Below are positions 8,967 to 18,490 of a DNA stretch of 64,000 nucleotides, one piece after another. The notes under the pieces were generated by a model, which made no database searches, had not been told where the DNA came from, and saw only the letters and a list, made by a program, of their open reading frames with translations. Source of the DNA: Algoriphagus marincola DSM 16067 (GTDB lineage: Bacteria; Bacteroidota; Bacteroidia; Cytophagales; Cyclobacteriaceae). Position 1 is the stretch's first letter. Each line of letters begins with the position of its first letter. The DNA lies in assembly GCF_000429405.1 (NCBI RefSeq), contig NZ_AUBU01000001.1:594795-658794 (forward strand), given 5' to 3'. The position numbers were made by a program, and so were the translations under genes.

Positions 8967-9356
8967 CTAGAAGGCTAGAGCAGCTAGCCCCAATTTCGAT
9001 TTGAGCGGGTTAATTCCTTTCAGTATTTGACCTGAATATTTTTTAAATAAATCACTCCCCATGAGGTCCATCAGGAACTTGGTTCTTTTGTTTTTTAAAC
9101 CCAGAAAACTTGCCTTTTTATCCTCGTCAGAAGCATTGCTTCCACTTATTTTCATCAAATCGTCTACAAAACTCTTATTGTCTTTCTTAAGTTTTGATTC
9201 TTGGTCAGCATTCAAGCCCAGACCTTTGGTATTGTCCAGAATTCCTAAAACTTGAGAGCTTAAATCCATTTTTGGGATTTTAAGACCCTGTGCCTGAGCA
9301 TTGCTAGCAAGGAATACAAAGATTCCAATGAACGCCATCATTGTTAGTTTTTTCAT
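8967..9356 (-). CDS. Small exported protein of unknown function
   Basis: A 129-residue protein with a clear Sec signal peptide (MKKLTMMAFIGIFVFLASNAQAQ), leaving a ~106-residue lysine-rich, helical mature protein. No catalytic motif was recognised. The segment LGLNADQESKLKKDNKSFVDDLMKI resembles the helical repeats of periplasmic sensor or chaperone-like proteins, but this is weak. It is encoded 25 nt downstream of a glycine-rich cytoplasmic protein and is probably co-transcribed with it. The transcript ends at the terminator at 8922-8945. Confidence 0.75.
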   Translation of the reverse strand: MKKLTMMAFIGIFVFLASNAQAQGLKIPKMDLSSQVLGILDNTKGLGLNADQESKLKKDNKSFVDDLMKISGSNASDEDKKASFLGLKNKRTKFLMDLMGSDLFKKYSGQILKGINPLKSKLGLAALAF

Positions 9357-9381
9357 TTTTTGGGAGTTTATGTTGATGAAA

Positions 9382-9879
9382 TTATTTAAAAAGACCTTTA
9401 CCCATATTCATGAGCCCGCCGAGATCCATGCCTCCTTTTCCTCCACCACCTAATAGTGAACCTAGGATATCTGCTCCTCCGGCACCCGGACCACCTTGTA
9501 AGGCTTTTGCTACCGAATTCATAATGTCATTGTTGTCTTGTGGAGCGTCATTTACACGTTGATTGAAAAAGTTCATCAGCATAGGAAGTGCCGCTGCCGC
9601 AAGGCTCATCGCCTGCTGACTATTTAGTCCCAGTTTCTCCATCAGTCCTGAAGCAAAATCCCCCGAAAGTCCCTGAATGGCCGGACTGTCAGCCGGGGTA
9701 TCAGCACCTGAAAACATTTCCTTCACAGCGGAGAGATCTCCAGATTGGGCCTTCTTTTGCAAAAGAGAACCAAGAACCTCCTCGATTGCAGAGGCATCGC
9801 CTGGACCTGCATCTACATTTGAATTTGCCAGAAATTCTTTCAATGGCCCATCAGCCATTTTTAATAATTGATCTATCAT
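9382..9879 (-). CDS. Glycine-rich DUF937-like protein
   Basis: A 165-residue protein without a signal peptide. The N-terminal half is acidic and helical. The middle (SGDFASGLMEKLGLNSQQAMSLAAAALPMLMNFFNQRV) recalls DUF937/YidB-type proteins, in which alanine-rich helices alternate with Gly runs. The C-terminus is Gly/Met/Leu-rich (SLLGGGGKGGMDLGGLM). The function of this family is unknown. It is the first gene of a two-gene unit with the small exported protein downstream. The family assignment is tentative, but the gene is well supported by its length and clean start (ATG preceded by an A-rich stretch on the coding strand). Confidence 0.7.
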   Translation of the reverse strand: MIDQLLKMADGPLKEFLANSNVDAGPGDASAIEEVLGSLLQKKAQSGDLSAVKEMFSGADTPADSPAIQGLSGDFASGLMEKLGLNSQQAMSLAAAALPMLMNFFNQRVNDAPQDNNDIMNSVAKALQGGPGAGGADILGSLLGGGGKGGMDLGGLMNMGKGLFK

Positions 9880-10100
9880 AATTACAAAAGTTTAATTGAT
9901 TGAAGTTCTAAAATTCAATTTATTAGTCCTAATCAAAAATGTTTTAAATCAGTAAATGTTAAAACCCTCACTTGAAAAGGTTTAAATTCTTAGTCACATT
10001 TTTTTTAAAAAAAGAAATACCCAGAACTGATTCCATAACTCAGATTCAGCTGTTGGGTATTGATGGTGAAAGGAGTAATTGATTAGAAGTTAGCTAGCAA

Positions 10101-13100
10101 TTAATTTCCTTTTGGTCTGAAATATCGAATAGGAGGTGCTGGTTCTGGTTTGAGTTCTATCCCTTCAGTTTCGAGTAGCTTCAATGCCTCAGTGACTGCT
10201 CGTTCCAATTGAGGATCCCTTCCATTGATCACGTCTTTCGGCATCTGCTCTACCGCAATATCAGGGGAAATTCCAACTCCTTCCACAGCCCATTCACCAT
10301 TGATATCGTAGAAACCGCCTCTTGGAGCGACCATCCGTCCACCATCTATGAAAGGAGGCGTATCCCAAGTACCTACTAAGCCTCCCCAGGTTTTAGTTCC
10401 GATGAGTGGGCCTATTTCCATCTTATTGAAAAGATATGGAAGTAAATCTCCTCCTGATCCAGCACGTTCGTTGATCAGCATGACTTTTGGTCCCCAGATA
10501 CCAGACATAGGTGTGGTGAAGGGGCGATGGTCATTCGCTCTTGAATTAAAGTAGCCATGAAGTTCTCGGGCCATGATGTCTACCATGTAGTCAGCGGCAG
10601 ACCCACCTCCATTATTTCGCTCATCGATTACGGCGCCTTTTTTGTCCTGCTGGGAGAAGTAGTACCGATTGAAATAGGTATATCCTGGTTGACCGGTGTT
10701 TGGAAGATAGACGTAGGCGAGCTTTCCATTCGATAGTTCATCGACTTTTCTTCTATTACCCTCTACCCAATCCATCATTCGTAATTGGGATTCATTGGCT
10801 ACGGGTTTGGTAGCGATCATTCTTGCTCCGTCCAAGCCTGGCTTTGAGTTGAGGTGAATAGTAGTGTATTGATTGGCAGTTCCTTCCAAGTATTCATACA
10901 AGTTGGTATTGGCTTGGATTTCTTTTCCGTTGATGCCTACCAGGTATTCCCCGACTTTCGCTTCATTGCCTGGATGAGCTAATGGTGCGGTCAGGTTTGG
11001 ATTCCAGCTTTCCCCGTTATAAATCTTGCTGATACGGTAATGTCCATTTACCATTTCAAAATCAGCTCCCAAGAGTCCAATGGGTACACGGTCGATATCA
11101 GGAAAATCACCACCTCGGGTATAGGAATGGCCTACCGCTACTTCACCACCAATAATATCGATGATGTAATTCATGTCTGTACGATGTCTCACATGATCCA
11201 CCCATGGCTTATACCATTCGTAAATATCGTCCCAAGGCGCACCATGCACATTGTCAACATAAAGGAAGTCTCGCTGATAGCGCCAGCCTTCTCTGTAAAT
11301 CTGCTGCCACTCTTCCTGTGGGTTGACTTTGACTTTCATGGAGGAAATTGCTTTAAGCGCTCCATCTCCTACTTTCTTGTTTGATCCGGAAGTTTCGATG
11401 ATTCCCCATGTTGAGCCTGATTGATAAAGCATGGACTTTCTGTCTTTAGAAATTACCACTTGATTTACTCGAGGTAAAAATTCTTCCGATTTTTGCTTTT
11501 TAAGGTCATATTTTCGGAGGATTGTCCCTTGATTGGGAATTGCTTCCATGTAGAAAACCGTTCCTTCAGGTCCAGAGGCAAGGCCAGTATAATTTCGATC
11601 AGGAATATCCACGGCTACAATTCTTCTTTCAATATTCTCAGGGTCAACTTTTACCGTGACTGCTCCATTCTCTTCTTTCTTTTCCCCATTAGCCTCTTTG
11701 GCTTTTTCTTCGTCACTTTTTGGAAGAAGTGGAGATTTTTCATTTGCATCCAGAATGGCAAAATACAGATGCCTTGTCACAGGCCTATCGTAGCTGCTCA
11801 TATCCAGCCAGCCTGTATTCAGTCCAAAATTGGTGGAGGCTAAGAAGTATAGATATTTTCCACTTTCGTCCCAGACTGGGGAAATGGCGTCGGCTAATTG
11901 ATCGCTGATTTGGATCTTTTCGTTGGTGTCTACATTGAGGACAAAAATCGATTTGAACTGATTATCCATCAGTCTGGAATAGGCTATCCATTTCCCGTCA
12001 GGAGACCAAACTGGATTCATGGAGCGATTAGGATGTGCAAATCGGTCTGTTTCAACTATTCGTGCATTTCCACTTTCAATTTCAACAAGCCAAATATTAT
12101 AGTCCGTATCTGTGAATGCGAGATGTCTTCCATCCGGAGCCCATTCCGGCTCGAAGAAAAAGCTTGGATCTGGAATTTTGATAGTCTTCTCAATGGTACT
12201 GCCTGTTTGATCGGCAATGATTAATTGATATTCTCCGGATTGATCAGAGAAGTAGGCAATCTTTTGGCCATCAGGTGACCAAGCTGGGGCTCGTTCGGCA
12301 GAACTCGAGGTATTGGTGATATTTCTGCTGGATCCATTTTCTTTTGGTACGGTGATGATCTCACCGCGAAATTCAAATAATGCGCGCTGCCCGGTAGGAG
12401 AGAGGTAGGGATTCTGAAGTTGACTGGCAGAAACATCCACCCATCGCTCTCTAGCCCAATGAAAATCGCCCTTAACCTCGATCTCTACCTGCGTCAAAGA
12501 GCCATTCCCAGGGTCAAATAAGTGTAGATACCCTCCTTGCTCGATAATGATTGCATCTGGCCCGGCATCAATGCTTTTGATATCAAAATCCTTCAAGAAG
12601 GTTTTTTGTTTTTCCTGACTGGTTTCAGGATCGAAGGACCAAAGATTGGCCAGAAAATCCCGCTCTGAAATGTAATAAACTTTATTTCCGAGCCAAACAG
12701 GATCAGTATGCCGCTCATTGTCCAATTGCGGGGTCATCTGAAGAGAATAGTCTTTCATATCGACTATCCAGATGGGTTTGGCTTGTCCACCGCGATGATT
12801 TCTCCATTCCGGATCCCAAAATGAAATTTGCTGATAAGCAATGTGAGAAGCATCAGGGGAAAGTTCTCCATTTACAGCTCTTGGAATGGCAAATGATTCG
12901 GGCATCCCTCCATTTTTTGAAATTTTAAAAAATTTAGATTCCTCTGTCGCATGTCCTTCTCTGCCAGAGGTAAATAAAACGTGTTGTCCATCAGGAGTCC
13001 ATCCTGTGACATTATCTGCACCTGGATGCCAGGTCAATCGTTGTGGCTCACCACCTTCTGATGGAATCAGGTAGACATCCGTATTGCCATCATATTGTGC

Positions 13101-13334
13101 CGTAAAGGCGATATGTGTGCCGTCTGGAGAAAAATGCGGAAGAGACTCTTCTCCCTCATTACTTGTTAGTCGGGTTGCCTGACCTCCAGCTCGAGACACT
13201 TTCCAAAGGTCATTTGCATAGACAAAAACAATTTCGGATTGGCTAAGCGTAGGCTGTCGGAGCAGCTGGGTTCCCTGCCCCAAAGCTGACTGGCTGAGCA
13301 CACCACAGATCAATAATGTGATGAGGTTTTTCAT
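10101..13334 (-). CDS. Exported Tricorn-type S41 protease
   Basis: A 1077-residue Tricorn-core protease homologue. The start at 13334 was chosen because it gives a signal peptide (MKNLITLLICGVLSQSALGQ); an in-frame ATG at 13400 would add 22 residues in front. Residues ~25-550 hold PD40/beta-propeller repeats (SPDGTHIAFTAQYDG, TPDGQHVLFTSG, APDGRHLAFT, SPDGKWIAYS). A PDZ-like segment follows near VGEYLVGINGKEI, then the S41 protease domain. The nucleophile is Ser ~960 in NERAGSGGD, and the expected His is in AVGHSYTRGGD. Tricorn enzymes trim peptides to short products. Here it would act in the periplasm on oligopeptides. The length and motif positions match Tricorn closely. Confidence 0.93.
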   Translation of the reverse strand: MKNLITLLICGVLSQSALGQGTQLLRQPTLSQSEIVFVYANDLWKVSRAGGQATRLTSNEGEESLPHFSPDGTHIAFTAQYDGNTDVYLIPSEGGEPQRLTWHPGADNVTGWTPDGQHVLFTSGREGHATEESKFFKISKNGGMPESFAIPRAVNGELSPDASHIAYQQISFWDPEWRNHRGGQAKPIWIVDMKDYSLQMTPQLDNERHTDPVWLGNKVYYISERDFLANLWSFDPETSQEKQKTFLKDFDIKSIDAGPDAIIIEQGGYLHLFDPGNGSLTQVEIEVKGDFHWARERWVDVSASQLQNPYLSPTGQRALFEFRGEIITVPKENGSSRNITNTSSSAERAPAWSPDGQKIAYFSDQSGEYQLIIADQTGSTIEKTIKIPDPSFFFEPEWAPDGRHLAFTDTDYNIWLVEIESGNARIVETDRFAHPNRSMNPVWSPDGKWIAYSRLMDNQFKSIFVLNVDTNEKIQISDQLADAISPVWDESGKYLYFLASTNFGLNTGWLDMSSYDRPVTRHLYFAILDANEKSPLLPKSDEEKAKEANGEKKEENGAVTVKVDPENIERRIVAVDIPDRNYTGLASGPEGTVFYMEAIPNQGTILRKYDLKKQKSEEFLPRVNQVVISKDRKSMLYQSGSTWGIIETSGSNKKVGDGALKAISSMKVKVNPQEEWQQIYREGWRYQRDFLYVDNVHGAPWDDIYEWYKPWVDHVRHRTDMNYIIDIIGGEVAVGHSYTRGGDFPDIDRVPIGLLGADFEMVNGHYRISKIYNGESWNPNLTAPLAHPGNEAKVGEYLVGINGKEIQANTNLYEYLEGTANQYTTIHLNSKPGLDGARMIATKPVANESQLRMMDWVEGNRRKVDELSNGKLAYVYLPNTGQPGYTYFNRYYFSQQDKKGAVIDERNNGGGSAADYMVDIMARELHGYFNSRANDHRPFTTPMSGIWGPKVMLINERAGSGGDLLPYLFNKMEIGPLIGTKTWGGLVGTWDTPPFIDGGRMVAPRGGFYDINGEWAVEGVGISPDIAVEQMPKDVINGRDPQLERAVTEALKLLETEGIELKPEPAPPIRYFRPKGN

Positions 13335-13435
13335 AAATGATTGAATTTGGGTTTTTATAAAAATAGATGAATTGTGAGTAAATCCGAAAAGTACCCGCAC
13401 TATTCTGATAAGTGGCTTTCGGGATGCCTAAAAAT

Positions 13436-13485
13436 GGAAAAATCCGTCCTCCTTCTATTTAAGATCTAAGAGAAGGGGACGGATT
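13436..13485 (-). terminator. Intrinsic terminator after the zinc metalloprotease gene
   Basis: Read on the minus strand, AATCCGTCC pairs with GGACGGATT (9 bp). The stem is extended by AGAAGG/CCTTCT after a one-base bulge, and a T-rich run follows. It lies 18 nt past the stop codon at 13504. Confidence 0.8.
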
Positions 13486-13503
13486 ATTAGGAAGAAAAGA
13501 TTT

Positions 13504-15693
13504 CTAGCGATTAGCCAGCAAGGAGTTGATCTGTGATTTGATTGTTTCCATGACGGAAGCTTTCAGTTTCTTCTTTTTGAAAGTCGCTTCCATACTTTTC
13601 ATCAACTGCACAGCGGCTTTTTCATCCCCCTCCTTGAGCATACCATTAGCCAATTGCCTGTAAGCCCAATTCAGCGTGATATTATCAATGCCTTTATCTC
13701 CTGCAGATTCAGAGAAGACCTTGTCCAAGTGACTTGTCGCTTGCCCGAGGTCTCTTTTTCTCACCTGTAGTTTTTGACTTTCGGGATCTACGATTTTATA
13801 AGTCATAGATTCATTGATACCCAAGATGAAGTCAGCATAAATACTCAGTGAATTTTTGGCATGTTTTTCTGATACTTCTTTCAAAAGATCATTCCCATTT
13901 TTAAGGCTTGGACTATCTGAACCCATTAAGTAGAAAAGCATTCCTACATCATCATGGAAATAGCTATCAGCAATAGCATCTTCCTGCGCATTGAGAGGTG
14001 ATTTTACCCTGATTTTCACATCCTCACTTTGAATGACAGAACCATCTGGCGTTCTGTAAGCACCCTTGATCTTGTAAATACCTGGTGCATCAAAATAAAA
14101 TCCATCTCTTCCGTAGCCTATATACGCGCTGGCGTAGAGCGTGTCTTTTTCGTCAGTCAGCACGGCATCCTTGACCGCTACGCAGTTATGTCCAACGGGC
14201 TCATAATTCATTACCTGTCCATTAGGCTTCATGATACCTATGCGGACTTGCTCATATTTTGGATGTACATGAGCATTTACCCGTTGATCATCTTTGAGTC
14301 GCGATCGAAGTTTAATCTCAACGACCACCGGTTCGCCTAAAGCGTAAGAGCTTTTAATAGGAACGATTTCTAGTCTGAGTCCACTGTTGTCATCGTGGAT
14401 ATCTGCGGTGAGGTCCTCTATGTGGCGGTGGGGAGCCTCTAAACCTGCGCCTTGTGCCCAATCATTTCCACCCATGACTACACTATTGTAGTATCCATGT
14501 CTGAGATGTTCTAGCTCTCCAGTGTCGAAGGCAAAGGTGAAATTGGCCCAAAATTGTCCACTTCCGTTGCGGTTGTCATAGCCCCAAGGATAGTTCATCC
14601 AGCTTAGGCTGTCAGGCCTGCTTTTATCCCAACTATGCAGGAGGTTGAAGGCATGTCCCAATTCGTGGACATAGGTGAAGAGTTGGTTTCTTGTATAATT
14701 ATTACCGCTGAAATAGCTTGCCAGGGTATCTTGGAAAACAGCTGCCCCTTGTCTATGAGGTTTGTTTGAACTCTTATAATCAAACATAATTCCCAAAAGC
14801 GTATTGCTGACAGCTCTTCGTGCGGCAAATAACCAAACGGCCCACTGAGGGGAATTTTTGTACACACTGAAGTGCCTCACCATGCTGGCGTGCATCTCGC
14901 TCTCGGTCCAGCGTGAGTCACTTCCAGCCTCACTGGTATTGATGACATTGTTGCTACCCGTATAATTCATTTGAATTCCGGCTTCCTGGAAAGCAGATAC
15001 CAAGTTTAGAGTCCGTGTAGGACCTGGGTTTGAGTAGGTACCGGTATTGTAACTGCCAAACAGAGTTGTGCCTTGCTCTACATCAGTCTCAAGCTGCAAG
15101 GTTCTGAAATATTGAGATTTGAAGGCACAGGTATAAATAGCACCTGAGGTAGAGTTTTGCATCATGGTCACCTTGGCTGAGGCCCTGGTAGCAAAGATGT
15201 AATTACGAGAGATTTCAATTTTTGCCCGGTTAGCCCACATGGATTTGGTGCCTGTAAACGAGCCAGAAATAGTCACTTTGGTTGAGCCATACACCACTGT
15301 GGGATTTTTCATGATAAAAGAACCCCAGTAGCTGGTCGTACTTCCTACTTGAAAAAAGTCAAAACTAGCCATTCTGAGATTGCTGGTGCCATCGACATCC
15401 ACTCTCAGAATGAGCTGCCAGCCTGATTGAACTGTTTCATAACTTCCCGATACCCTGTGTCTAGCGATTTCTATAGGTCGCCTCCAGTCCAGAATTCTCC
15501 GATCGATTGGTTGGATGGTGTTGATGTTTTGAATGTTTGCATCAGGACTTGACTCCTCCAATGCATCCAATTCCACCTGGTCAATCTCGAGCCCCTCTTC
15601 TTGAAAAGGATTTTGCTGGAACTCTTCTTCGAACTGATTTTCGGGGCTATTTTCTACAAAAGAACCCATCCCCGGATCGTTAAAACTTGTCAT
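13504..15693 (-). CDS. Zinc metalloprotease (metzincin-like, HExxH) with acidic N-terminus
   Basis: A 729-residue protein with the zinc motif HELGHAFNLLH at residues 343-353 (three His plus Glu) and a likely Met-turn in SLSWMNYPW about 20 residues on. This fits the metzincin layout, except that the usual Gly in HExxHxxGxxH is Asn. Residues 1-60 are strongly acidic and Gln/Asn-rich, with no signal peptide. Residues 75-215 look beta-rich. After the protease domain an Ig-like segment (SYALGEPVVVEIKLRSRL) is followed by a helical C-terminal region. Location is uncertain: it could be cytoplasmic, or exported by a route that needs no Sec signal. It is monocistronic, with its own terminator. No close named family was recognised. 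Confidence 0.78.
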   Translation of the reverse strand: MTSFNDPGMGSFVENSPENQFEEEFQQNPFQEEGLEIDQVELDALEESSPDANIQNINTIQPIDRRILDWRRPIEIARHRVSGSYETVQSGWQLILRVDVDGTSNLRMASFDFFQVGSTTSYWGSFIMKNPTVVYGSTKVTISGSFTGTKSMWANRAKIEISRNYIFATRASAKVTMMQNSTSGAIYTCAFKSQYFRTLQLETDVEQGTTLFGSYNTGTYSNPGPTRTLNLVSAFQEAGIQMNYTGSNNVINTSEAGSDSRWTESEMHASMVRHFSVYKNSPQWAVWLFAARRAVSNTLLGIMFDYKSSNKPHRQGAAVFQDTLASYFSGNNYTRNQLFTYVHELGHAFNLLHSWDKSRPDSLSWMNYPWGYDNRNGSGQFWANFTFAFDTGELEHLRHGYYNSVVMGGNDWAQGAGLEAPHRHIEDLTADIHDDNSGLRLEIVPIKSSYALGEPVVVEIKLRSRLKDDQRVNAHVHPKYEQVRIGIMKPNGQVMNYEPVGHNCVAVKDAVLTDEKDTLYASAYIGYGRDGFYFDAPGIYKIKGAYRTPDGSVIQSEDVKIRVKSPLNAQEDAIADSYFHDDVGMLFYLMGSDSPSLKNGNDLLKEVSEKHAKNSLSIYADFILGINESMTYKIVDPESQKLQVRKRDLGQATSHLDKVFSESAGDKGIDNITLNWAYRQLANGMLKEGDEKAAVQLMKSMEATFKKKKLKASVMETIKSQINSLLANR

Positions 15694-16060
15694 AGCAATA
15701 AAATTTATAGTTGAACAAAAAGAAAATTCAAAATGGGGGTAATAAACAATAGAAATGCGCTATAAACATGCGGAATATAGATTATAAATACCTAAAAATC
15801 AAGCAAATAAGTTAAAATATAAAGGCGGGCTTGTCTACTAATTTCTCAATCAAAAAGCTAAGATTTTGTGTTTTTATCATAAAAACTTAAACGAAAAATG
15901 CAAGAGCATAAACACTGTAAAAATTGAGTTTAATGACGTCTTTTTTGGGGTTTTTAAGACTGAAAAAAGAATCAATACACTTCCTTGAAGATTTATTAAA
16001 ACGTTAATTATCAGATTATTAATTAAAGAAGTAAAATTAATTAGAGAGTAAACCTAGTTC
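15694..16060. other. 367-bp AT-rich intergenic region
   Basis: This lies between the start of the metalloprotease and the stop of the DUF4136 gene, both on the minus strand. It is very AT-rich with homopolymer A/T runs. No credible ORF, hairpin terminator, tRNA or clear TAnnTTTG promoter was found, although the metalloprotease promoter must lie here. Confidence 0.5.
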
Positions 16061-16648
16061 TTATTCCATCAATCTATTGACAACTTTAAACTCATTCATG
16101 ACACGATAGGCTGCTCGGGTGATGTCAGCTTGAAAAGTAGGAGAAGCATCATCAAAATTTGCTGCCGTGTACCCTTGCCAGATAGTATTTCCCCGTTTGG
16201 TGTCGATCACGTAGATGACTAGCATCCCATTGTTTTCCTTGTACTTGATTTGATTGTACGTTTCGTCTTTTTCTCTTTCTTTCTCTTCTTCATCTTCATC
16301 CTCCTCGACTACTTCCGCACCTCTGCTTTTAAGCCAATAATCAAACTCCGGTTGTACGTATCCACGATAGCGGATCGAATCCATGAAAATCTTGTAGGAA
16401 ACCAACATATCAGGTTTTTCGGGCTTTTCTCTGAAGCCCTGAGACCCTAGACGTGCTCCAATGGTTGCATTCAAAACTGGTCGGATCAGACTCGTATCTT
16501 CTTCTGTCGGCTCTACAAAAGCAAAAGTCTTATACCTTTTGAAAGATGCTTGATAATTGTAGTCATATTCGGTCACATAGTCTTTTTGAGTGAAACACCC
16601 CGTAGCTATTATGACGATCATTCCAAATAATATAATCGGGCTTTTCAT
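16061..16648 (-). CDS. DUF4136 domain lipoprotein
   Basis: A 195-residue lipoprotein (SPII site in MIVIIATGCFTQKDYV) of the DUF4136 family. The motif FKRYKTFAFVEPTEED at the mature N-terminus and VIDTKRGNTIWQGYTAANF near the C-terminus are typical. An insert of Glu/Asp/Lys (residues ~110-130, EEDEDEEEKEREKDE) interrupts the domain and is likely a flexible loop. The family is widespread in Bacteroidota and Proteobacteria envelopes and has no settled function. The gene is alone, with intergenic DNA on both sides. Confidence 0.85.
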   Translation of the reverse strand: MKSPIILFGMIVIIATGCFTQKDYVTEYDYNYQASFKRYKTFAFVEPTEEDTSLIRPVLNATIGARLGSQGFREKPEKPDMLVSYKIFMDSIRYRGYVQPEFDYWLKSRGAEVVEEDEDEEEKEREKDETYNQIKYKENNGMLVIYVIDTKRGNTIWQGYTAANFDDASPTFQADITRAAYRVMNEFKVVNRLME

Positions 16649-16670
16649 GTGTTTTAATTTGTCTTTAAGC

Positions 16671-16715
16671 GGTCACATGGAATCCCTGCCTGCGGTAGGC
16701 AGGTCGCATGAATCC
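16671..16715. repeat. REP-like hairpin flanked by short direct repeats
   Basis: A perfect hairpin CCTGCCT-GCGGT-AGGCAGG (16685-16703) is bordered by imperfect direct repeats GGTCACATGGAATCC (16671-16685) and GGTCGCATGAATCC (16702-16715). The block is GC-rich in an AT-rich spacer, which suggests an inserted repeat element. Only this copy was seen in the window. Confidence 0.45.
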
Positions 16716-16943
16716 ACCGACCCATTGGGGCAGCCCTTTGTGTGACGGGTATGGCATGCTCGATTTCATGATTTGATTGGTTGTTGGTATTCAGGAAAAT
16801 GTAAAACTTCAGAATCAGATGTTTGTTCCAAAGTATTGACATCCAGTATGATGAAATTTAAAAATTCTTTTCCAGAAAAGATAATCTGCGATATTATCTT
16901 ATTTTGAAATCAATAATTTATCATTCTTCTGACGCTGGTTAAT

Positions 16944-17558
16944 ATGATTTTTAACTACTTAAACATGTTATCTGAGAAACACGAATTCGAAAATCATATT
17001 CATCAGATTAAGGATTGTAAAATCTGCGAAAAATACCTGCCGCTAGGAGCCAATCCGGTCTTTTCAATCCATCCAAAAAGTAAAATCCTAATCATAGGTC
17101 AAGCACCGGGCACACGAGTGCATGCAACAGGCATTCCTTGGAATGACCCCAGTGGCGATAATTTGAGAAATTGGTTGGGAATGGAAAAGGAGGTTTTTTA
17201 CGATCCGGAAATTGTGGGTATCATGCCGATGGGATTTTGCTATCCGGGTAGGGGAAAGGGAGGTGATTTACCACCTCGGCCCGAATGCGCTCCTCAGTGG
17301 CATGCATCGCTTCTAGACTGGATGCCTAATATTCAGCTTACACTTCTGATAGGCGCTTATGCTCAAAAGTATTATTTGGGTGCAAGCCGAAAAAAGACAC
17401 TGACTGAGACCGTCAAAAGCTTTGAAGCGTACAGCCCAGACCTTTTTCCTTTAGTCCATCCTTCTCCTCGAAATCGTTTATGGATGCGAAACAACCCTTG
17501 GTTTGAATCTGAAGTAGTCCCTCAATTGCGAAAAAGGGTTTGGCAAATTTTGGGCTAG
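16944..17558 (+). CDS. Uracil-DNA glycosylase family protein
   Basis: A member of the UDG-like superfamily of about 200 residues. The segment ILIIGQAPGTRVHATGIPWNDPSGDNLRNWLG matches the GxAPG motif and following helix of the family. A pair of Cys near the N-terminus (CKICEKY) could belong to an iron-sulfur site, as in family 4/5 UDGs, but the other Cys ligands are not evident. The C-terminal motif HPSPRNRLW resembles the HPSxxN/R block that grips DNA. Base-excision activity is plausible but not assured. Several related proteins are annotated only as UDG family. The start could also be the ATG at 16965. The 3' end overlaps the convergent epimerase gene by 4 nt. Confidence 0.82.
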   Translation: MIFNYLNMLSEKHEFENHIHQIKDCKICEKYLPLGANPVFSIHPKSKILIIGQAPGTRVHATGIPWNDPSGDNLRNWLGMEKEVFYDPEIVGIMPMGFCYPGRGKGGDLPPRPECAPQWHASLLDWMPNIQLTLLIGAYAQKYYLGASRKKTLTETVKSFEAYSPDLFPLVHPSPRNRLWMRNNPWFESEVVPQLRKRVWQILG

Positions 17559-18478
17559 GCTTCAAGACATTTTTTAAGCCCATCTTCCATGGGAGTGGCT
17601 TTCCAGCCAAAGGCTTTTTCAAATTTGCTGCTATCGAAGCAATAGTCTTCTTCGAGCTGATAGCTCAGTTCTTTTACTTCTCTCAAAGGCTGAATGAACA
17701 GACCTAAAAGCGAAATTGCCCAAGATGGAAGGACCTGAAGTTTGAAATCTTTCTTGAGATGGGTATTTAAGATATGGGTAATTTTCTTTACAGAGTTGAA
17801 AGCTTGATCAGTAGGTAGATTCCAGGTCTGATTCCAAGTGTTTGGGCTTAATGCCAATTCTACGGTTGCTTTGCCGGCATCAGGAATGTAGATAAAGGAA
17901 TGCTTACTTTCAGCATTGAACAGCCATTGAGGATTTTTGCCTGATTTCATCCTGCTGATGACCAGCTCATGCAAAAGGCTGTTTTTGGCATTGGGTCCAT
18001 AAAAATCAGGAGCCCTCGCAACAATTGCTTCCAGACTTTTTTCTTCAACCTCTCGCCAGAGCATTTTCAAAATATGCAATCTGACCTTGCCTTTGGTGCT
18101 TTCGGGGTTCAGGGCGGTTCTTTCAGTCAGGTTCCCGATTTTTGTCGGATCACAGGCATACATATTGTCAAAAAAAACCAATTTGGCTTGCTGTGCTTTA
18201 CAGGCTTCCAGCGTGTTTTCCATGATGATAGGCCATTCTTTTTCCCAGACCTTTTTGTCGTATTGAATACCTGCTACTAAAAAAACCACATCAACGCCTT
18301 CAGCCGCCTGTAGGACATCATCGGCATGAAGAAGGTTGCCGCTGATTAATTCGTCATTGGGGTTGACTTTCTTTGGGTTTCTACTAAACAATTTAATCCC
18401 TACTCCCTTGTCAGCCAATTCCTTAGCAATGATTTGTCCGATGTTGCCATTTGCGCCGAGAATTAATGCCTTTTTCAT
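17555..18478 (-). CDS. NAD(P)-dependent epimerase/dehydratase (NmrA/SDR-like)
   Basis: A 307-residue atypical SDR with the nucleotide-binding motif GANGNIG right at the start (MKKALILGANGNIGQIIAKEL). The conserved FFDNMYACDPTK and ARAPDFYGP segments are those of NAD-dependent epimerase-like proteins. No classical YxxxK is obvious, so it may be a sugar or quinone reductase-like Rossmann protein rather than a true epimerase. It lies 12 nt downstream of the creatininase-like gene, third in a minus-strand unit that begins with the histidine kinase. Substrate unknown. Confidence 0.83.
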   Translation of the reverse strand: MKKALILGANGNIGQIIAKELADKGVGIKLFSRNPKKVNPNDELISGNLLHADDVLQAAEGVDVVFLVAGIQYDKKVWEKEWPIIMENTLEACKAQQAKLVFFDNMYACDPTKIGNLTERTALNPESTKGKVRLHILKMLWREVEEKSLEAIVARAPDFYGPNAKNSLLHELVISRMKSGKNPQWLFNAESKHSFIYIPDAGKATVELALSPNTWNQTWNLPTDQAFNSVKKITHILNTHLKKDFKLQVLPSWAISLLGLFIQPLREVKELSYQLEEDYCFDSSKFEKAFGWKATPMEDGLKKCLEA

Positions 18479-18490
18479 AATTCAGAATTA

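Noticed and set aside
16654..16842. 62-codon frame on the minus strand, and a possible tRNA remnant in the GC-rich patch
   Set aside because: No cloverleaf could be drawn; the frame covers the REP-like hairpin.
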